From Polynucleobacter sp. (GTDB lineage: Bacteria; Pseudomonadota; Gammaproteobacteria; Burkholderiales; Burkholderiaceae_D), in NCBI GenBank assembly GCA_021737945.1, contig JAIPCX010000003.1, positions 62,001-126,000 on the forward strand: a stretch of 64,000 nucleotides of DNA, in the 5' to 3' direction. Position 1 is the first letter of the stretch, and each line of letters opens with the position of its first letter. The position numbers and the translations under genes were made by a program. This document shows, one piece after another, positions 34,598-43,204 of this stretch. The notes under the pieces are model-generated. The model was not told where the DNA came from and searched no databases. It worked only from the letters and a program-made list of their open reading frames with translations.

Positions 34598-35686
34598 ATG
34601 AGCATCACCCTTGAACTTGTACGTAGCGCTTTGTCGCAGGTTATTGACCCGAACACCAACAAAGATTTCGTCAGCAGTAAATCCGCCAAAAATATTCAAA
34701 TTAATGGAGCTGATGTACAGCTCGATATCGAGCTCGGGTATCCCGCTAAAAGTCAGATAGATGAGCTGCGTGAACGTGCCGTCAAAGCGATTCAGGCGAT
34801 TCCCGGTGTGGGCAATGTCACTATCAACGTGTCAGCAAAAATCGTGGCACACGCTGTGCAACGCGGCGTTAAGTTGATGCCGAACGTTAGAAACATCATC
34901 GCTGTCGCTTCCGGTAAGGGCGGTGTCGGTAAATCTACTACTGCGGTTAACCTCGCGTTGGCGTTGGCAGCCGAAGGTGCGAGTGTTGGTTTGCTCGATG
35001 CCGATATCTATGGCCCTTCACAACCAATGATGATGGGTGTGACTGGCAAACCCGAATCGCACGACGGTAAAACCATGGAACCCTTAGAAAACTATGGCGT
35101 GCAGGTTGCCTCCATTGGTTTCATGATTGATCCCGATCAGCCTATGGTCTGGCGTGGCCCTATGGTTACTCAGGCTTTACAGCAGTTACTAGAGCAAACC
35201 AATTGGCGTGATTTAGATTATTTGGTCGTTGATATGCCACCGGGTACCGGCGACATTCAACTCACGTTGTCACAAAAGGTTCCGGTAACGGGTGCGGTGA
35301 TTGTCACCACGCCGCAGGATATTGCGCTGCTCGATGCACGCAAAGGTTTAAAGATGTTCGAGAAGGTCGGCATTCCTATACTCGGAATTATAGAAAATAT
35401 GAGTACGCACATTTGCAGTAACTGCGGCCACGCCGAAGCGGTGTTTGGTGAAGGCGGTGGTGCCAAGATGTGCCAAGAGTATGGCGTTGATTTTCTTGGA
35501 GCTTTGCCGCTGACCATGTCGATACGTCAGCAGGCGGATTCGGGTAAGCCGACGGTTGTCGCTGATCCGGACGGGCAGACTGCACAGATTTATAAACAGA
35601 TTGCACGCAAGCTGGCTGTTAAGGTGGCCGAGAAAGCCAAAGACCTAAGCAGCAAATTCCCTAGTATCGTGATCAAGAACGATTGA
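34598..35686 (+). CDS. apbC: Iron-sulfur cluster carrier protein ApbC/Mrp
   Basis: The 362-residue protein has an N-terminal MIP18-like domain (about 1-85), a P-loop ATPase domain with VASGKGGVGKSTTAVNLAL (about 103-121), and the cluster-binding CxxC in THICSNCGHAEAVFGEGGG. It binds and transfers [4Fe-4S] clusters to apoproteins. CAGGAGAAGTA fixes the ATG at 34598. It stands alone between two terminated units. Confidence 0.95.
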   Translation: MSITLELVRSALSQVIDPNTNKDFVSSKSAKNIQINGADVQLDIELGYPAKSQIDELRERAVKAIQAIPGVGNVTINVSAKIVAHAVQRGVKLMPNVRNIIAVASGKGGVGKSTTAVNLALALAAEGASVGLLDADIYGPSQPMMMGVTGKPESHDGKTMEPLENYGVQVASIGFMIDPDQPMVWRGPMVTQALQQLLEQTNWRDLDYLVVDMPPGTGDIQLTLSQKVPVTGAVIVTTPQDIALLDARKGLKMFEKVGIPILGIIENMSTHICSNCGHAEAVFGEGGGAKMCQEYGVDFLGALPLTMSIRQQADSGKPTVVADPDGQTAQIYKQIARKLAVKVAEKAKDLSSKFPSIVIKND

Positions 35687-35711
35687 TTCGAGTAGGTGAG
35701 TCGCCACACAA

Positions 35712-36101
35712 TTAATTTGGCAGGGCAGAGCGATGAAAATGCTCAATTTTCCAAAGCCCTTCGCGTTTACGTGCAGCGATGCTCAGGCGACCCATCAGAT
35801 CGTCGGTATGATTATTTTCCGTGATGGTTATTTTGTTGAGCGCGGCGATAATCGCTACGTCGTCGCTAAGGGCAGTGACGTGGATATCCGTTAGTACTGA
35901 CACGTAGCGTTTAGATCCCAAGAAGCTATTTTCAAAATAGTTTCGAATGCCATCGGTGCCGGCGACAATGGCTGTGCTACTCGTGCCAAAAAATACAGCA
36001 TCCGGCGCAAACAGGTCCATCAATGTATTCATATCGGCTTGAGTAAAAGCTGATGACCAGCGTTCGGCAAGCTCGCGTGCGTCATTCGTCGTTTGCGTCA
36101 T
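35712..36101 (-). CDS. SnoaL/NTF2-like protein (SgcJ/EcaC family)
   Basis: The 129-residue protein has the cone-shaped NTF2-like fold pattern: an N-terminal helix (ARELAERWSSAFTQADMNTLMDLFAPDA) followed by alternating strands and DLMGRLSIAARKREGLWKIEHFHRS at the end. Members of this family are diverse small-molecule binding proteins or enzymes; the function is not predictable. It is convergent with apbC. Confidence 0.75.
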   Translation of the reverse strand: MTQTTNDARELAERWSSAFTQADMNTLMDLFAPDAVFFGTSSTAIVAGTDGIRNYFENSFLGSKRYVSVLTDIHVTALSDDVAIIAALNKITITENNHTDDLMGRLSIAARKREGLWKIEHFHRSALPN

Positions 36102-36270
36102 AGGGTTTTTGGGGTCGAAATGTGAGGTTTGGACGTGGATTAAACCACTGCGTAAAACGCCGGCGCGTTCTAGTCGAGTATTTTATTAGTATTAAAGCAA
36201 TCCACTCAATTTGCTTTGATAGTGGGTTGTGCATTAAAGTAAGAAAAAAATCAGTTTAATGGAGAAGAAA

Positions 36271-36438
36271 ATGTTTGGATTATTTGTTTTCGTGGTTTCG
36301 CTGCAGTCAGAAATTAATGTGTCAAATCATTTGGATCGTGCCGATTGCCAGGTTGCCGCTACCGCTATTCAAACCAGTGGTGATATTAAAGATGTTCGCT
36401 GCGTTTACTTCAAGCCGAAAAGCGTAGAGGAAAGCTAA
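36271..36438 (+). CDS. Small hypothetical protein (55 aa)
   Basis: An ATG at 36271 is preceded by GGAGAAGAAA, a good ribosome-binding site. The product has a hydrophobic start (MFGLFVFVVSLQSEINV) and a soluble remainder containing two cysteines (DCQVAATAIQ and VRCVYF) that could form a disulfide outside the cytoplasm. It ends before a 62-bp inverted repeat. No family is recognised. Confidence 0.5.
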   Translation: MFGLFVFVVSLQSEINVSNHLDRADCQVAATAIQTSGDIKDVRCVYFKPKSVEES

Positions 36439-36454
36439 CAAGCAAAGAAGTCAT

Positions 36455-36516
36455 CGTTAACGAGTCAGGAGGCAGGAATGCGGTGCGGAGTAGAGCACAA
36501 TCCTGTCTCGTCAACG
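36455..36516. repeat. Long imperfect inverted repeat between convergent genes
   Basis: CGTTAACGAG (36455-36464) pairs with CTCGTCAACG (36507-36516) with one G-U pair, and an inner partial pairing brings CAGGAATG toward CAATCCTG. It lies 17 bp after the small gene and 15 bp beyond the end of the RraA-like gene, so it probably acts as a bidirectional terminator, though it lacks a T-tract. Confidence 0.45.
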
Positions 36517-36530
36517 AGTGGCTTGTATCA

Positions 36531-37262
36531 TCAATAACGGTTGTATTGTTCTAGCGCTTTGCGCATCGATTTTTCGCGCTCAATGATAGGAATCATTTTC
36601 GATTCTTTGTCATCGTACTGCTTTAAGAATTCGATCACTTTCTCTGCCGCTGCTGTCGGTACAACGACCACACCATCGGCATCCGCCACGATGTAGTCCC
36701 CCGGATGCACCATGATCTCGCCGCATTTAACGGGGATCTGTTTGTCGACACTAATCATCCTGCCGACTGACGTCGCAGGACTCACGCGGCGCGACCAGAC
36801 TGGAAATTCCAGACGTCTAAGTTCAGAAATATCACGCACAGCACCATCAATAACAGCACCGGCCAGCCCGCGCACCTTAGCCGTTGTGCCCATCAAATTC
36901 CCCATCGCTGCAATCTCTAAGCCATCCTGCATCACATACACCAACACCGATCCCGCGGGTGCCTCATCCAAAATATCCAGAATGTGATTGGTATATTTGC
37001 GAGTGTCATTTTTTAACACTGGGCGCATGAGGGCGGTGGCGGCCCGTCCAACGATACGTGCGTCATAAATAGGTTTCATGTCAGCAGACATCCAACCACG
37101 CGCACCGGTGGCTTCTTCTACCGCATCGGCAATATTGCCGGTACTGTTTTCCGGGCGTTTGAGCGCAGCGATGATTTGCTCCGGCGTGATCGCCTGGGCC
37201 AGATTTATAAAGGCAAACCCTAGCGTGGCGCTTAGTAGTAGACGTATTACTGTAGTTCGCAT
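36531..37262 (-). CDS. RraA-fold protein (HMG/CHA aldolase family) with a signal peptide
   Basis: The 243-residue protein has an N-terminal hydrophobic signal peptide (residues 1-24, ending LAQA) followed by an RraA-like fold. MGNLMGTTAKVRGLAGAV and the DGAVRDISELR motif are the conserved substrate and metal-binding segments of 4-carboxy-4-hydroxy-2-oxoadipate aldolase/oxaloacetate decarboxylase relatives, and GDYIVADADGVVVVP is the C-terminal signature. Family members are cytoplasmic, either aldolases or the RNase E inhibitor RraA. An exported form would have neither RNase E nor the usual substrates available, so its role is open. Confidence 0.8.
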   Translation of the reverse strand: MRTTVIRLLLSATLGFAFINLAQAITPEQIIAALKRPENSTGNIADAVEEATGARGWMSADMKPIYDARIVGRAATALMRPVLKNDTRKYTNHILDILDEAPAGSVLVYVMQDGLEIAAMGNLMGTTAKVRGLAGAVIDGAVRDISELRRLEFPVWSRRVSPATSVGRMISVDKQIPVKCGEIMVHPGDYIVADADGVVVVPTAAAEKVIEFLKQYDDKESKMIPIIEREKSMRKALEQYNRY

Positions 37263-37389
37263 GGAAGTCTCCGGTTTTTATTATTAAAAGAATTGGGTGG
37301 TGAGTAGTAGGGTTTGAGTGCTTAATCGTTTAACTTCCAATGGGTCAATTATCGCGTGGAAGAATTTTAATTGATCAAAGTAATGCGCA

Positions 37390-37414
37390 TAAAAAAGCCA
37401 GCGTAAAGCTGGCT
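37390..37414 (-). terminator. Intrinsic terminator after the small antitoxin-like gene
   Basis: On the minus strand AGCCAGC-TTTAC-GCTGGCT is followed by TTTTTT. It ends the transcript of the toxin-like/antitoxin-like pair. Confidence 0.85.
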
Positions 37415-37436
37415 ATTCGATCATCATGGCCTTTGC

Positions 37437-37637
37437 CTACTGATGAGGTGCTTCTTTTTCACGCATCTTTATCAAATCAGCGGCGGTCAATTCAACATCT
37501 TTGCCATCTATCGATACCAATATGCTGGTGTTGGTTTTGATAGCCAGATCTTGCGCTGAGCGAGCTGCTCGCTGAATAGCCGCAAAAGAGCCAGCCAAAT
37601 CTGGATCAGATGATGTTCGGATGTCTTTAGGATTCAT
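37437..37637 (-). CDS. Small partner of a zeta-like toxin, probable antitoxin
   Basis: The 66-residue protein contains a helical segment rich in Ala/Arg (FAAIQRAARSAQDLAIKT) followed by a short beta-like tail (TSILVSIDGKDVEL). Similar small proteins with an A-x-x-RA-x-x-A pattern accompany zeta-like ATPase toxins in many bacteria. The ATG at 37637 overlaps the toxin-like stop at 37627, so translation is coupled. It still looks intact while the toxin gene is damaged, as expected for an antitoxin under selection or recently released from it. Confidence 0.55.
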   Translation of the reverse strand: MNPKDIRTSSDPDLAGSFAAIQRAARSAQDLAIKTNTSILVSIDGKDVELTAADLIKMREKEAPHQ

Positions 37638-38025
37638 TTGTGCTCCAGTCAATTAGTTTGGGCTCAATACCGTAATTGTCGAACAAAGCCCAAGAATCAA
37701 CAACCTTGCTGTAACGCTCATGGAAGTTTTCTAAACCCGCTTTAAACCTTCGGCGAATTATATCCTCAGGGATGTTGTGCCCACCTTGCAAAACACGGAG
37801 GGCAACCCTTGATACTGCAACGTCATCATTGGGCAACGACAAAAACCATAGCTTAACTTCATAACCTAGATGTTGCCAGGTCGTGATCTTTTTCAAGTAG
37901 GACAAGCCTGAAAGCGTGGTTTCAAAGGCGAAGCTATGCCCGGCATGCACAAAATCATCAATTTCTAGAAGCATCAGCCGCCCAGCTCGCGTTTCAGCGA
38001 TTGTATGCTCTCCAGCGCCGAGTGC
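37627..38025 (-). pseudogene. Zeta-like toxin/AAA ATPase, 5'-truncated and frameshifted
   Basis: From the ATG at 37974 the frame gives 115 residues that match the C-terminal two thirds of zeta-like kinases (HSFAFETTLSG, RVALRVLQGGHNIPEDIIRRRF, GLENF). The same frame continues upstream as IAETRAGRLM, an essential part of the family, but ends at a stop codon at 38026-38028. The N-terminal P-loop (Walker A) region expected before it is absent, although a neighbouring frame upstream (to 38183) shows traces of degraded sequence. A functional kinase cannot be made, so this is called a pseudogene. Confidence 0.7.
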
Positions 38026-38276
38026 TTAAAAGCTAGCACTAAGAAAATCACACCAAGTATAAAGTGAATTGATTCTGAGTTGCGAAGGTTAGCCTGGTCC
38101 AATCGGGTAATAAAGAATGGGGTTCGGCAGCAACGAGGATTAGAAAAAAGAAAATGCCCTCGGCAGATAAATGCAGAGGGCATCCATGACTGATCAAAGC
38201 GACATTATTTTCAATGAAATTTAGTCATAAATTTTCATAGTCGAAGAAAAATAACCAGTACTTAAAAATCGAGTAC

Positions 38277-38429
38277 TTACGAGGCCACTTTTTTCGCAGC
38301 ACTCTCGTTGGTTCGAGCAGTGTTTGTCTTTGCATTACCAACTGAGGCAGCGGATACAAAACTCATGACTTTATCTGGCTGTTTTTGTTTTTTCGGTTCT
38401 TTATTTCCGCGCTTTTGTCCTTTAGCCAT
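38277..38429 (-). CDS. Small basic protein (50 aa)
   Basis: A 50-residue lysine-rich protein starting MAKGQKRGNKEPKKQKQPD, with GGAGG nine bases before the ATG on the minus strand. Small cytoplasmic basic proteins with the MAKGQ-R-x-N-(R/K)E opening are common in Burkholderiales and have no assigned function. The C-terminal half is Ala/Ser/Asn-rich. The strong ribosome-binding site and family resemblance support it as a real gene. Confidence 0.65.
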   Translation of the reverse strand: MAKGQKRGNKEPKKQKQPDKVMSFVSAASVGNAKTNTARTNESAAKKVAS

Positions 38430-38461
38430 CACGACCTCCGATCATTCAGTAGGAAAAGAAG

Positions 38462-38599
38462 TTAATTCTTTTGGTCACTTGCTTTCTTCACTTCGGGTGT
38501 ATGCGCAGGTGCCGGATTTTTTTCGGGAGTGCTAGGCGTCGCTGCTGGAGTCGTCGCTTTTTCATTCGGATTGTGGGGAGTGGTTGATTGCTGTGTCAT
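38462..38599 (-). CDS. Small Pro/Thr-rich hypothetical protein (45 aa)
   Basis: An ATG at 38599 is preceded by AGGAGT. The 45-residue product is highly enriched in Pro, Thr, Ala and Lys, and is predicted to be disordered. It lies 32 bp upstream of the small basic gene on the same strand and is probably co-transcribed. No family is recognised. Confidence 0.45.
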   Translation of the reverse strand: MTQQSTTPHNPNEKATTPAATPSTPEKNPAPAHTPEVKKASDQKN

Positions 38600-39011
38600 A
38601 AGATTTACTCCTGTTGTGTGATCGTATGAAACCAAGATGGCTTTATTGACGACACAGCTCACCCTATCACGTGACTAGCAAATCAAATTTGTTGGTTGTC
38701 AAAATTAAGCAGATGCTGCTTATTTGATTACTCATCACATCATTTTTTTCTGTGGTTTTAGTGTTTTTCGAAAAGACAATGCTAACGATTTTCGGAAGCT
38801 AAGGTAGCCTCTCTACGGAACAGAGTAGAACTAAATTACAACACCTCCATGGTGCATCGCGTAGTGCAGCGCTGTTTTATTTTAAGTATCGCCAATGCTT
38901 AGACTAAAAACAATTTCTGCAAATTCCGTCAATACATCACGCAATCAATTTGATTCAACAATTTGCGTGCCAAGACAGGTCATGTACTAACACTGCCGAC
39001 GCGAGCCATCC
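38600..39011. other. A+T-rich spacer before the SopB-like gene
   Basis: About 410 bp without a convincing gene, visibly richer in A+T than most of the window. A weak promoter candidate, TTGCGT (38963-38968) and TACTAA (38985-38990) with 16-bp spacing, lies 21 bp before the ATG of the SopB-like gene. No ribosome-binding site of note is present before that ATG. Confidence 0.4.
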
Positions 39012-42000
39012 ATGAAACCCATAACAATCGCACCATCAACTCATCAGCATATCCCTGTCAAAGTAGTACCCAAACCCATCCCTAAGCCGCCGAACCACAA
39101 CGCCACAAAGTCTGCTACTGCTGCGGGTGGTAGCAAAGTTAAAAAATCTGAGAGCGCTCAAGTCGTTGTAGAGGCAAGCAGTTTTATTGATGACTTAGAA
39201 GTTAAGCGCCACAACCTGCAAGGTGAGGGCGGCCAATTCCTCGATAGGTCATTTGAAGAAATGGAAACGAGTCTGGGCTTACTTGAGCACATGGAGTCGG
39301 ATGAGGCAGTGGGCGCAACGTTTTCAGCTGCCGACCTAGCAGAAGCTTCAGCAAAACTTGATTTGCTTCCCAAGCTACTAGACAAGACGTCTCATATCAA
39401 AGCACCCATAGAGGATGCATCTAAACCGGACGTTATAGAAAAAAATCACCTGCGTGCAGAACTAAAATCAAAATCAAAAAAATTGATTTCTGAAGTCAGT
39501 AAAAAGATAGATCAGCAAATACCGACTAAAAGCAAAATCAGTGGAGCTCGCACAAAAAGACACGCTTACACATTAAGTAAGTCTTTGATTGAAAGAGCTA
39601 GGATTTCAGAACAGGCCAATACACTACTTCTCAAAGGGATGGTTCCTGGTAAGCCTTTGGCAGATCAGATTAATGGTTGTAAAACACAAATCGCTGAAAT
39701 CGCAAAGGCGCTGCAACAAATTGATAGTGAAGCTAAACAGGCGGGTGGTGCCGATATAGCTAAATCATCGTTACAAGATATACGGACAAAAGAAAAATCT
39801 GATCTTAACGAGACCAAGCAGTCTCTGGAAGGCATGCTGGCATTACTAGAAAATTATCAGTCACCGACTGCCGTAAAAAATATCTGCATCGCAAAAACAC
39901 TCGAGTTACAAGCGGCCAAGGCAGCTATACCGACCATGGATAAAAGCGGCAAAGCTATTAATCAAAATTTACTAAGTTTTATTGATGCTCGTATTAGCTA
40001 TATCGAGAGCATTAGTACTCATCCCGAGGGGCATGATGGCCCAACTTTACTTGGTAAAGCAGAGATCGCAGGACCACTAGCGAAGCTTCATCCTTTTGAG
40101 GCGGCTAAACAAAAAACGATACTTCAGAAAAGTACGAATCTACTCAGTCAAGAGCTTAAAGTTGCTCAAAAAGCTAATGATTTTAATGAGATAGCCAAGT
40201 CACTTCATACGACTGAATTTTCGGAACGTATGGTGTTGATGGAGTTAATGAAAAATGCGGAAGGCATCAGCGATGCTCGAGCTGCCTTTGGTAAGACGCT
40301 TGATCACACATTGCGTCATCAGGATTGGGCTCCTGTAAACACAGAGATTTTGCTCCCAGTAGGAATAACCACCGATGGGCGAGTCGAAACGGCGAAAGTT
40401 ACCACCCATCTTACTTGCCAGGGAACCGTCATGACAGACAAAAGTAAGATTGAGATCTTGTCTAAAAATTCCTCGTTAAAGCCAGATAATTTTGATGATT
40501 TAAAAAATGCAGATACGGTTGATGCGCAAGGAAATAAAGTAGTTACAACGGGAGGCATTCGGTCGCGTAGTATTGAAGAAACAAAAAATCCAACCATGGC
40601 CGCTCATACTTCGGCCACTGTCGAGGGTAAAGAAGTTTTTGCGGGTACCCGAACTGGGGTGAATGATCCGTATGGGCTAAATAAAAAATCTCTAAAGCAG
40701 AAGGCTGCTGAAGACGTGGCCGCATTGACCCGCGATCTCCTTGGTTCCGATTCATATTCGCCCACTCAAGTTAAGCTAGGTGATTCTGATGCGAAGGCAT
40801 CAGATGCCATTGATTCAACAAAATTGCCGAATGCTCTGAACACTGAAGCTATCGACGTGATAACTAACTACTTACTTGAAACAAGCGATGGTAAAAAAAT
40901 TCTCAAAGAAAACGGTATTGACGTTAGCGGTGCCGAGCGTGGAGTCAAATTGTTGGCAGCCCAAGGCTTAGCGAAAAAGATTTTATCGATTAAATCAGCT
41001 GAAAATGATGAAATACTTGCGCGCATAGCCACTAACAGCAAACCTCTTCAGCATCTTCTACGTCGACAAGGCGCATTAAATCGTGCGCGCGTGACCTTTC
41101 TTCTTGAAATTCAACGTAATCCTGAATTTGCCAAGCGCATAGCTGAAGGCAAACCCATTAATTTTTCGTCAATATCCTTGCTTTCACCAGATAGTCTGCG
41201 CCAAAAAATTTTCGATAAGTCTGGCATGGATGGATTCAACGAGCAAGAGATGATGGATATTCATGTGCAGTCATGGAAAGATCTACAAAATGACATTGAT
41301 TTAGGTGGTTTGTTTGTGAATGGAAAACCAGTGATTGCAAAGATTATTGCATTCAACTTTGGAGTCAACATCAATGCCTTTAATAAGCTCGCTAATCTGC
41401 CGGTGATCGGTGAAGTGGTGAGTGGGTTTGAATATTCTAATGCCGAGATTAATCACGAATCACTGAATACCATGTTGGGTATCGATAAATCTAGCCCTGA
41501 TGAACAATCGATGCTGGATACCTATTTAGAAGAACAATTTGAGCTTTTAGAAAATGAACTCTCTCCCGATAAACGAGCTGAGATCGAGCATAACATTAGT
41601 GTGGCCACTCAATTGGGGCAGCAAATAACGGATATCTATCTGGGAGACAAATACAAAACAGCGGGTAACGATCCTTACAAAATCGCTTCTCGTATTGCTG
41701 TCCTAAGCTTTCTGATGGGCGGAGGTACGACCTTCAATTGCAAGAGCGGTAAAGATCGTACGGGACAGTTAGATACGGAGGCTAAAAATCTGGCTATTCA
41801 AATTGCCACGACGGGAAAGGTTCCCGATCCTGAAGTAGAGAAGACTGATATAGAAAAGGCTCAGCTGGCTGCTTTGACCTTTCATGATTTGTCTCGTACC
41901 AAAATTCAGCAATACAGCACGGGCTATATGGGATCCAAACTCGATGGTGTCCCTGTAGTTTTCCGAAATTTGGTAAATCAATCCACTAATCAAGAGGATT

Positions 42001-42068
42001 TAGCAGCGCCTATCGAAGATGCTAAACGTGAATTTATCGGCAATGCGGCTTACACTGGTTCAATGTAG
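39012..42068 (+). CDS. SopB/IpgD-like phosphoinositide phosphatase, probable secreted effector
   Basis: This 1018-residue protein has a Pro/Lys/Ser-rich disordered N-terminus (about 1-60), a long helical/coiled region (about 60-400), and a C-terminal catalytic part. Cys910 and Arg916 lie in CKSGKDRTG, the CX5R active site of SopB/IpgD-type inositol phosphate phosphatases, and FNFGVN at 781-786 is the second motif of that family. Secreted by type III systems, SopB and IpgD dephosphorylate host phosphoinositides and alter membranes and survival signalling. No secretion signal, chaperone or type III gene is visible in the window. Base composition is more A+T-rich than in its neighbours, and it stands alone, which suggests horizontal acquisition. 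It is about twice as long as SopB, so the N-terminal half may have another role. Confidence 0.8.
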   Translation: MKPITIAPSTHQHIPVKVVPKPIPKPPNHNATKSATAAGGSKVKKSESAQVVVEASSFIDDLEVKRHNLQGEGGQFLDRSFEEMETSLGLLEHMESDEAVGATFSAADLAEASAKLDLLPKLLDKTSHIKAPIEDASKPDVIEKNHLRAELKSKSKKLISEVSKKIDQQIPTKSKISGARTKRHAYTLSKSLIERARISEQANTLLLKGMVPGKPLADQINGCKTQIAEIAKALQQIDSEAKQAGGADIAKSSLQDIRTKEKSDLNETKQSLEGMLALLENYQSPTAVKNICIAKTLELQAAKAAIPTMDKSGKAINQNLLSFIDARISYIESISTHPEGHDGPTLLGKAEIAGPLAKLHPFEAAKQKTILQKSTNLLSQELKVAQKANDFNEIAKSLHTTEFSERMVLMELMKNAEGISDARAAFGKTLDHTLRHQDWAPVNTEILLPVGITTDGRVETAKVTTHLTCQGTVMTDKSKIEILSKNSSLKPDNFDDLKNADTVDAQGNKVVTTGGIRSRSIEETKNPTMAAHTSATVEGKEVFAGTRTGVNDPYGLNKKSLKQKAAEDVAALTRDLLGSDSYSPTQVKLGDSDAKASDAIDSTKLPNALNTEAIDVITNYLLETSDGKKILKENGIDVSGAERGVKLLAAQGLAKKILSIKSAENDEILARIATNSKPLQHLLRRQGALNRARVTFLLEIQRNPEFAKRIAEGKPINFSSISLLSPDSLRQKIFDKSGMDGFNEQEMMDIHVQSWKDLQNDIDLGGLFVNGKPVIAKIIAFNFGVNINAFNKLANLPVIGEVVSGFEYSNAEINHESLNTMLGIDKSSPDEQSMLDTYLEEQFELLENELSPDKRAEIEHNISVATQLGQQITDIYLGDKYKTAGNDPYKIASRIAVLSFLMGGGTTFNCKSGKDRTGQLDTEAKNLAIQIATTGKVPDPEVEKTDIEKAQLAALTFHDLSRTKIQQYSTGYMGSKLDGVPVVFRNLVNQSTNQEDLAAPIEDAKREFIGNAAYTGSM

Positions 42069-42171
42069 GGTAGCAAACATTCACCACATTTACGACTTAG
42101 AACCTTGCTTGTAGCTCAAAGATGAGTATTAATGTGGGTCGCCCGAAGTGAAATCAAGCTCTGCATAAGGA

Positions 42172-42309
42172 TATAAAAAATCATTCCTTGTGCCTCCACG
42201 CACACGGGGATACAGTGTGCTCACTGCTCGTGGTTTGATATCTTCGGTGGATTACGGGTAGTCTCTCCAAGTACCGAAACCCGCCAGCCTTTTTAGCTGG
42301 CGGGTTTTT
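42172..42309 (+). ncRNA. Candidate small RNA with intrinsic terminator
   Basis: Behind the SopB-like gene is a stretch without a good reading frame that can fold into successive hairpins. CCACG/CGTGG (42196-42200, 42229-42233) encloses GCACAC/GTGTGC (42200-42205, 42215-42220); TTCGGT/ACCGAA (42243-42248, 42273-42278) encloses GGA/TCC; and a perfect terminator follows (42277-42309). TATAAA at 42172-42177 could be a -10 element, giving a transcript of about 125 bases. The upstream -35 match is poor, so it might instead be the 3' part of a longer transcript. Confidence 0.45.
42277..42309 (+). terminator. Strong intrinsic terminator
   Basis: AAACCCGCCAGC and GCTGGCGGGTTT form a perfect 12-bp stem around CTTTTTA, followed by a T-run. 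It ends the SopB-like transcript or the candidate small RNA and lies 48 bp before the fpr start. Confidence 0.92.
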
Positions 42310-42357
42310 CTTTGGTATGCTTACGGAAATTGTTCTTTTTGTGGCCCAAAAAATCGT

Positions 42358-43131
42358 ATGAGCGCGTTTATTGAAGAAGAAGTTTTGTCGGTTCAGCACT
42401 GGACAGACAGTTTGTTTAGTTTTACTACCACTAGAGACCAGTCACTGCGGTTTTCCAATGGTCATTTCACGATGATAGGCTTGAAAATTAATGATAAGCC
42501 TTTGTTGCGGGCATATTCGATTGTCAGCGCCAATTACGAAAACCATCTGGAATTTTTAAGTATTAAGGTGCCTGATGGCCCGCTGACGTCTGTGTTGCAA
42601 AATATTCAGGTGGGTGACAAGATCATCGTGGGCAAAAAGCCTACCGGTACCTTGCTGATCGATTATCTTTTGCCGGGTAAGAATTTGTATCTTATTTCTA
42701 CCGGAACGGGATTAGCTCCTTTTCTCTCGATCATTCGCGATCCAGAGACCTATGAAAAATTTGAGCGGGTTATCTTAGTTCATGGCGTGCGCATAGTCAG
42801 CGAGCTGGCATATCACGACTACCTGACAAATGAATTGCCGAATCATGAATTTTTAGGCGAAATCGTCAAAGATGCGCTGGTCTACTATCCCACCGTGACA
42901 CGCGAAGCTTTTACTAATCAGGGGCGGATTACCGATTTAATCAGCTCTGGCAAATTTTTTACCGATATCGGTGAACAAGAATTCGATCGTGAACGTGATC
43001 GAATAATGATCTGCGGTAGTCCAGAGATGTTGAAAGACTTGAAGGCGATGCTTGAACAGCGCGGCTTTAATGAAGGTAGTACCAGTAAGCCTGGCGACTT
43101 CGTGATTGAGCGGGCGTTTGCTGAAAAATAA
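42358..43131 (+). CDS. fpr: Ferredoxin-NADP+ reductase
   Basis: The 257-residue protein is of the bacterial FPR type, which passes electrons between NADPH and ferredoxin or flavodoxin via FAD. RAYSIVSANYENHLEF (about 55-70) is the FAD-binding R-x-Y-S motif; LISTGTGLAPFLSII holds the NADP-binding glycines; and the C-terminus VIERAFAEK is typical of the subgroup. It lies between a terminator and a hairpin, so it is probably transcribed singly. Confidence 0.93.
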   Translation: MSAFIEEEVLSVQHWTDSLFSFTTTRDQSLRFSNGHFTMIGLKINDKPLLRAYSIVSANYENHLEFLSIKVPDGPLTSVLQNIQVGDKIIVGKKPTGTLLIDYLLPGKNLYLISTGTGLAPFLSIIRDPETYEKFERVILVHGVRIVSELAYHDYLTNELPNHEFLGEIVKDALVYYPTVTREAFTNQGRITDLISSGKFFTDIGEQEFDRERDRIMICGSPEMLKDLKAMLEQRGFNEGSTSKPGDFVIERAFAEK

Positions 43132-43137
43132 TCACTA

Positions 43138-43165
43138 CGCCGCTCTCGAGTTTCTCGAGGCGGCG
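43138..43165. terminator. GC-rich hairpin after fpr
   Basis: CGCCGC-T-CTCGAG and CTCGAGGCGGCG form a 12-bp stem with one bulged T around a TTT loop, six bases after the fpr stop and 39 bases beyond the end of the convergent carbonic anhydrase gene. No clear T-tract follows in either direction. Confidence 0.55.
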
Positions 43166-43204
43166 AAGTCAATCATTGTTGTGACACTTTGTTGACGAAC
43201 TCAA

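Noticed and set aside
38767..38794. TTCG...TTCG pair upstream of the SopB-like gene, resembling a PIP or hrpII box for type III effector genes
   Set aside because: The spacing between the two TTCG elements is 20 bases, whereas these boxes need 15 or 16, and they lie more than 200 bp before the gene.
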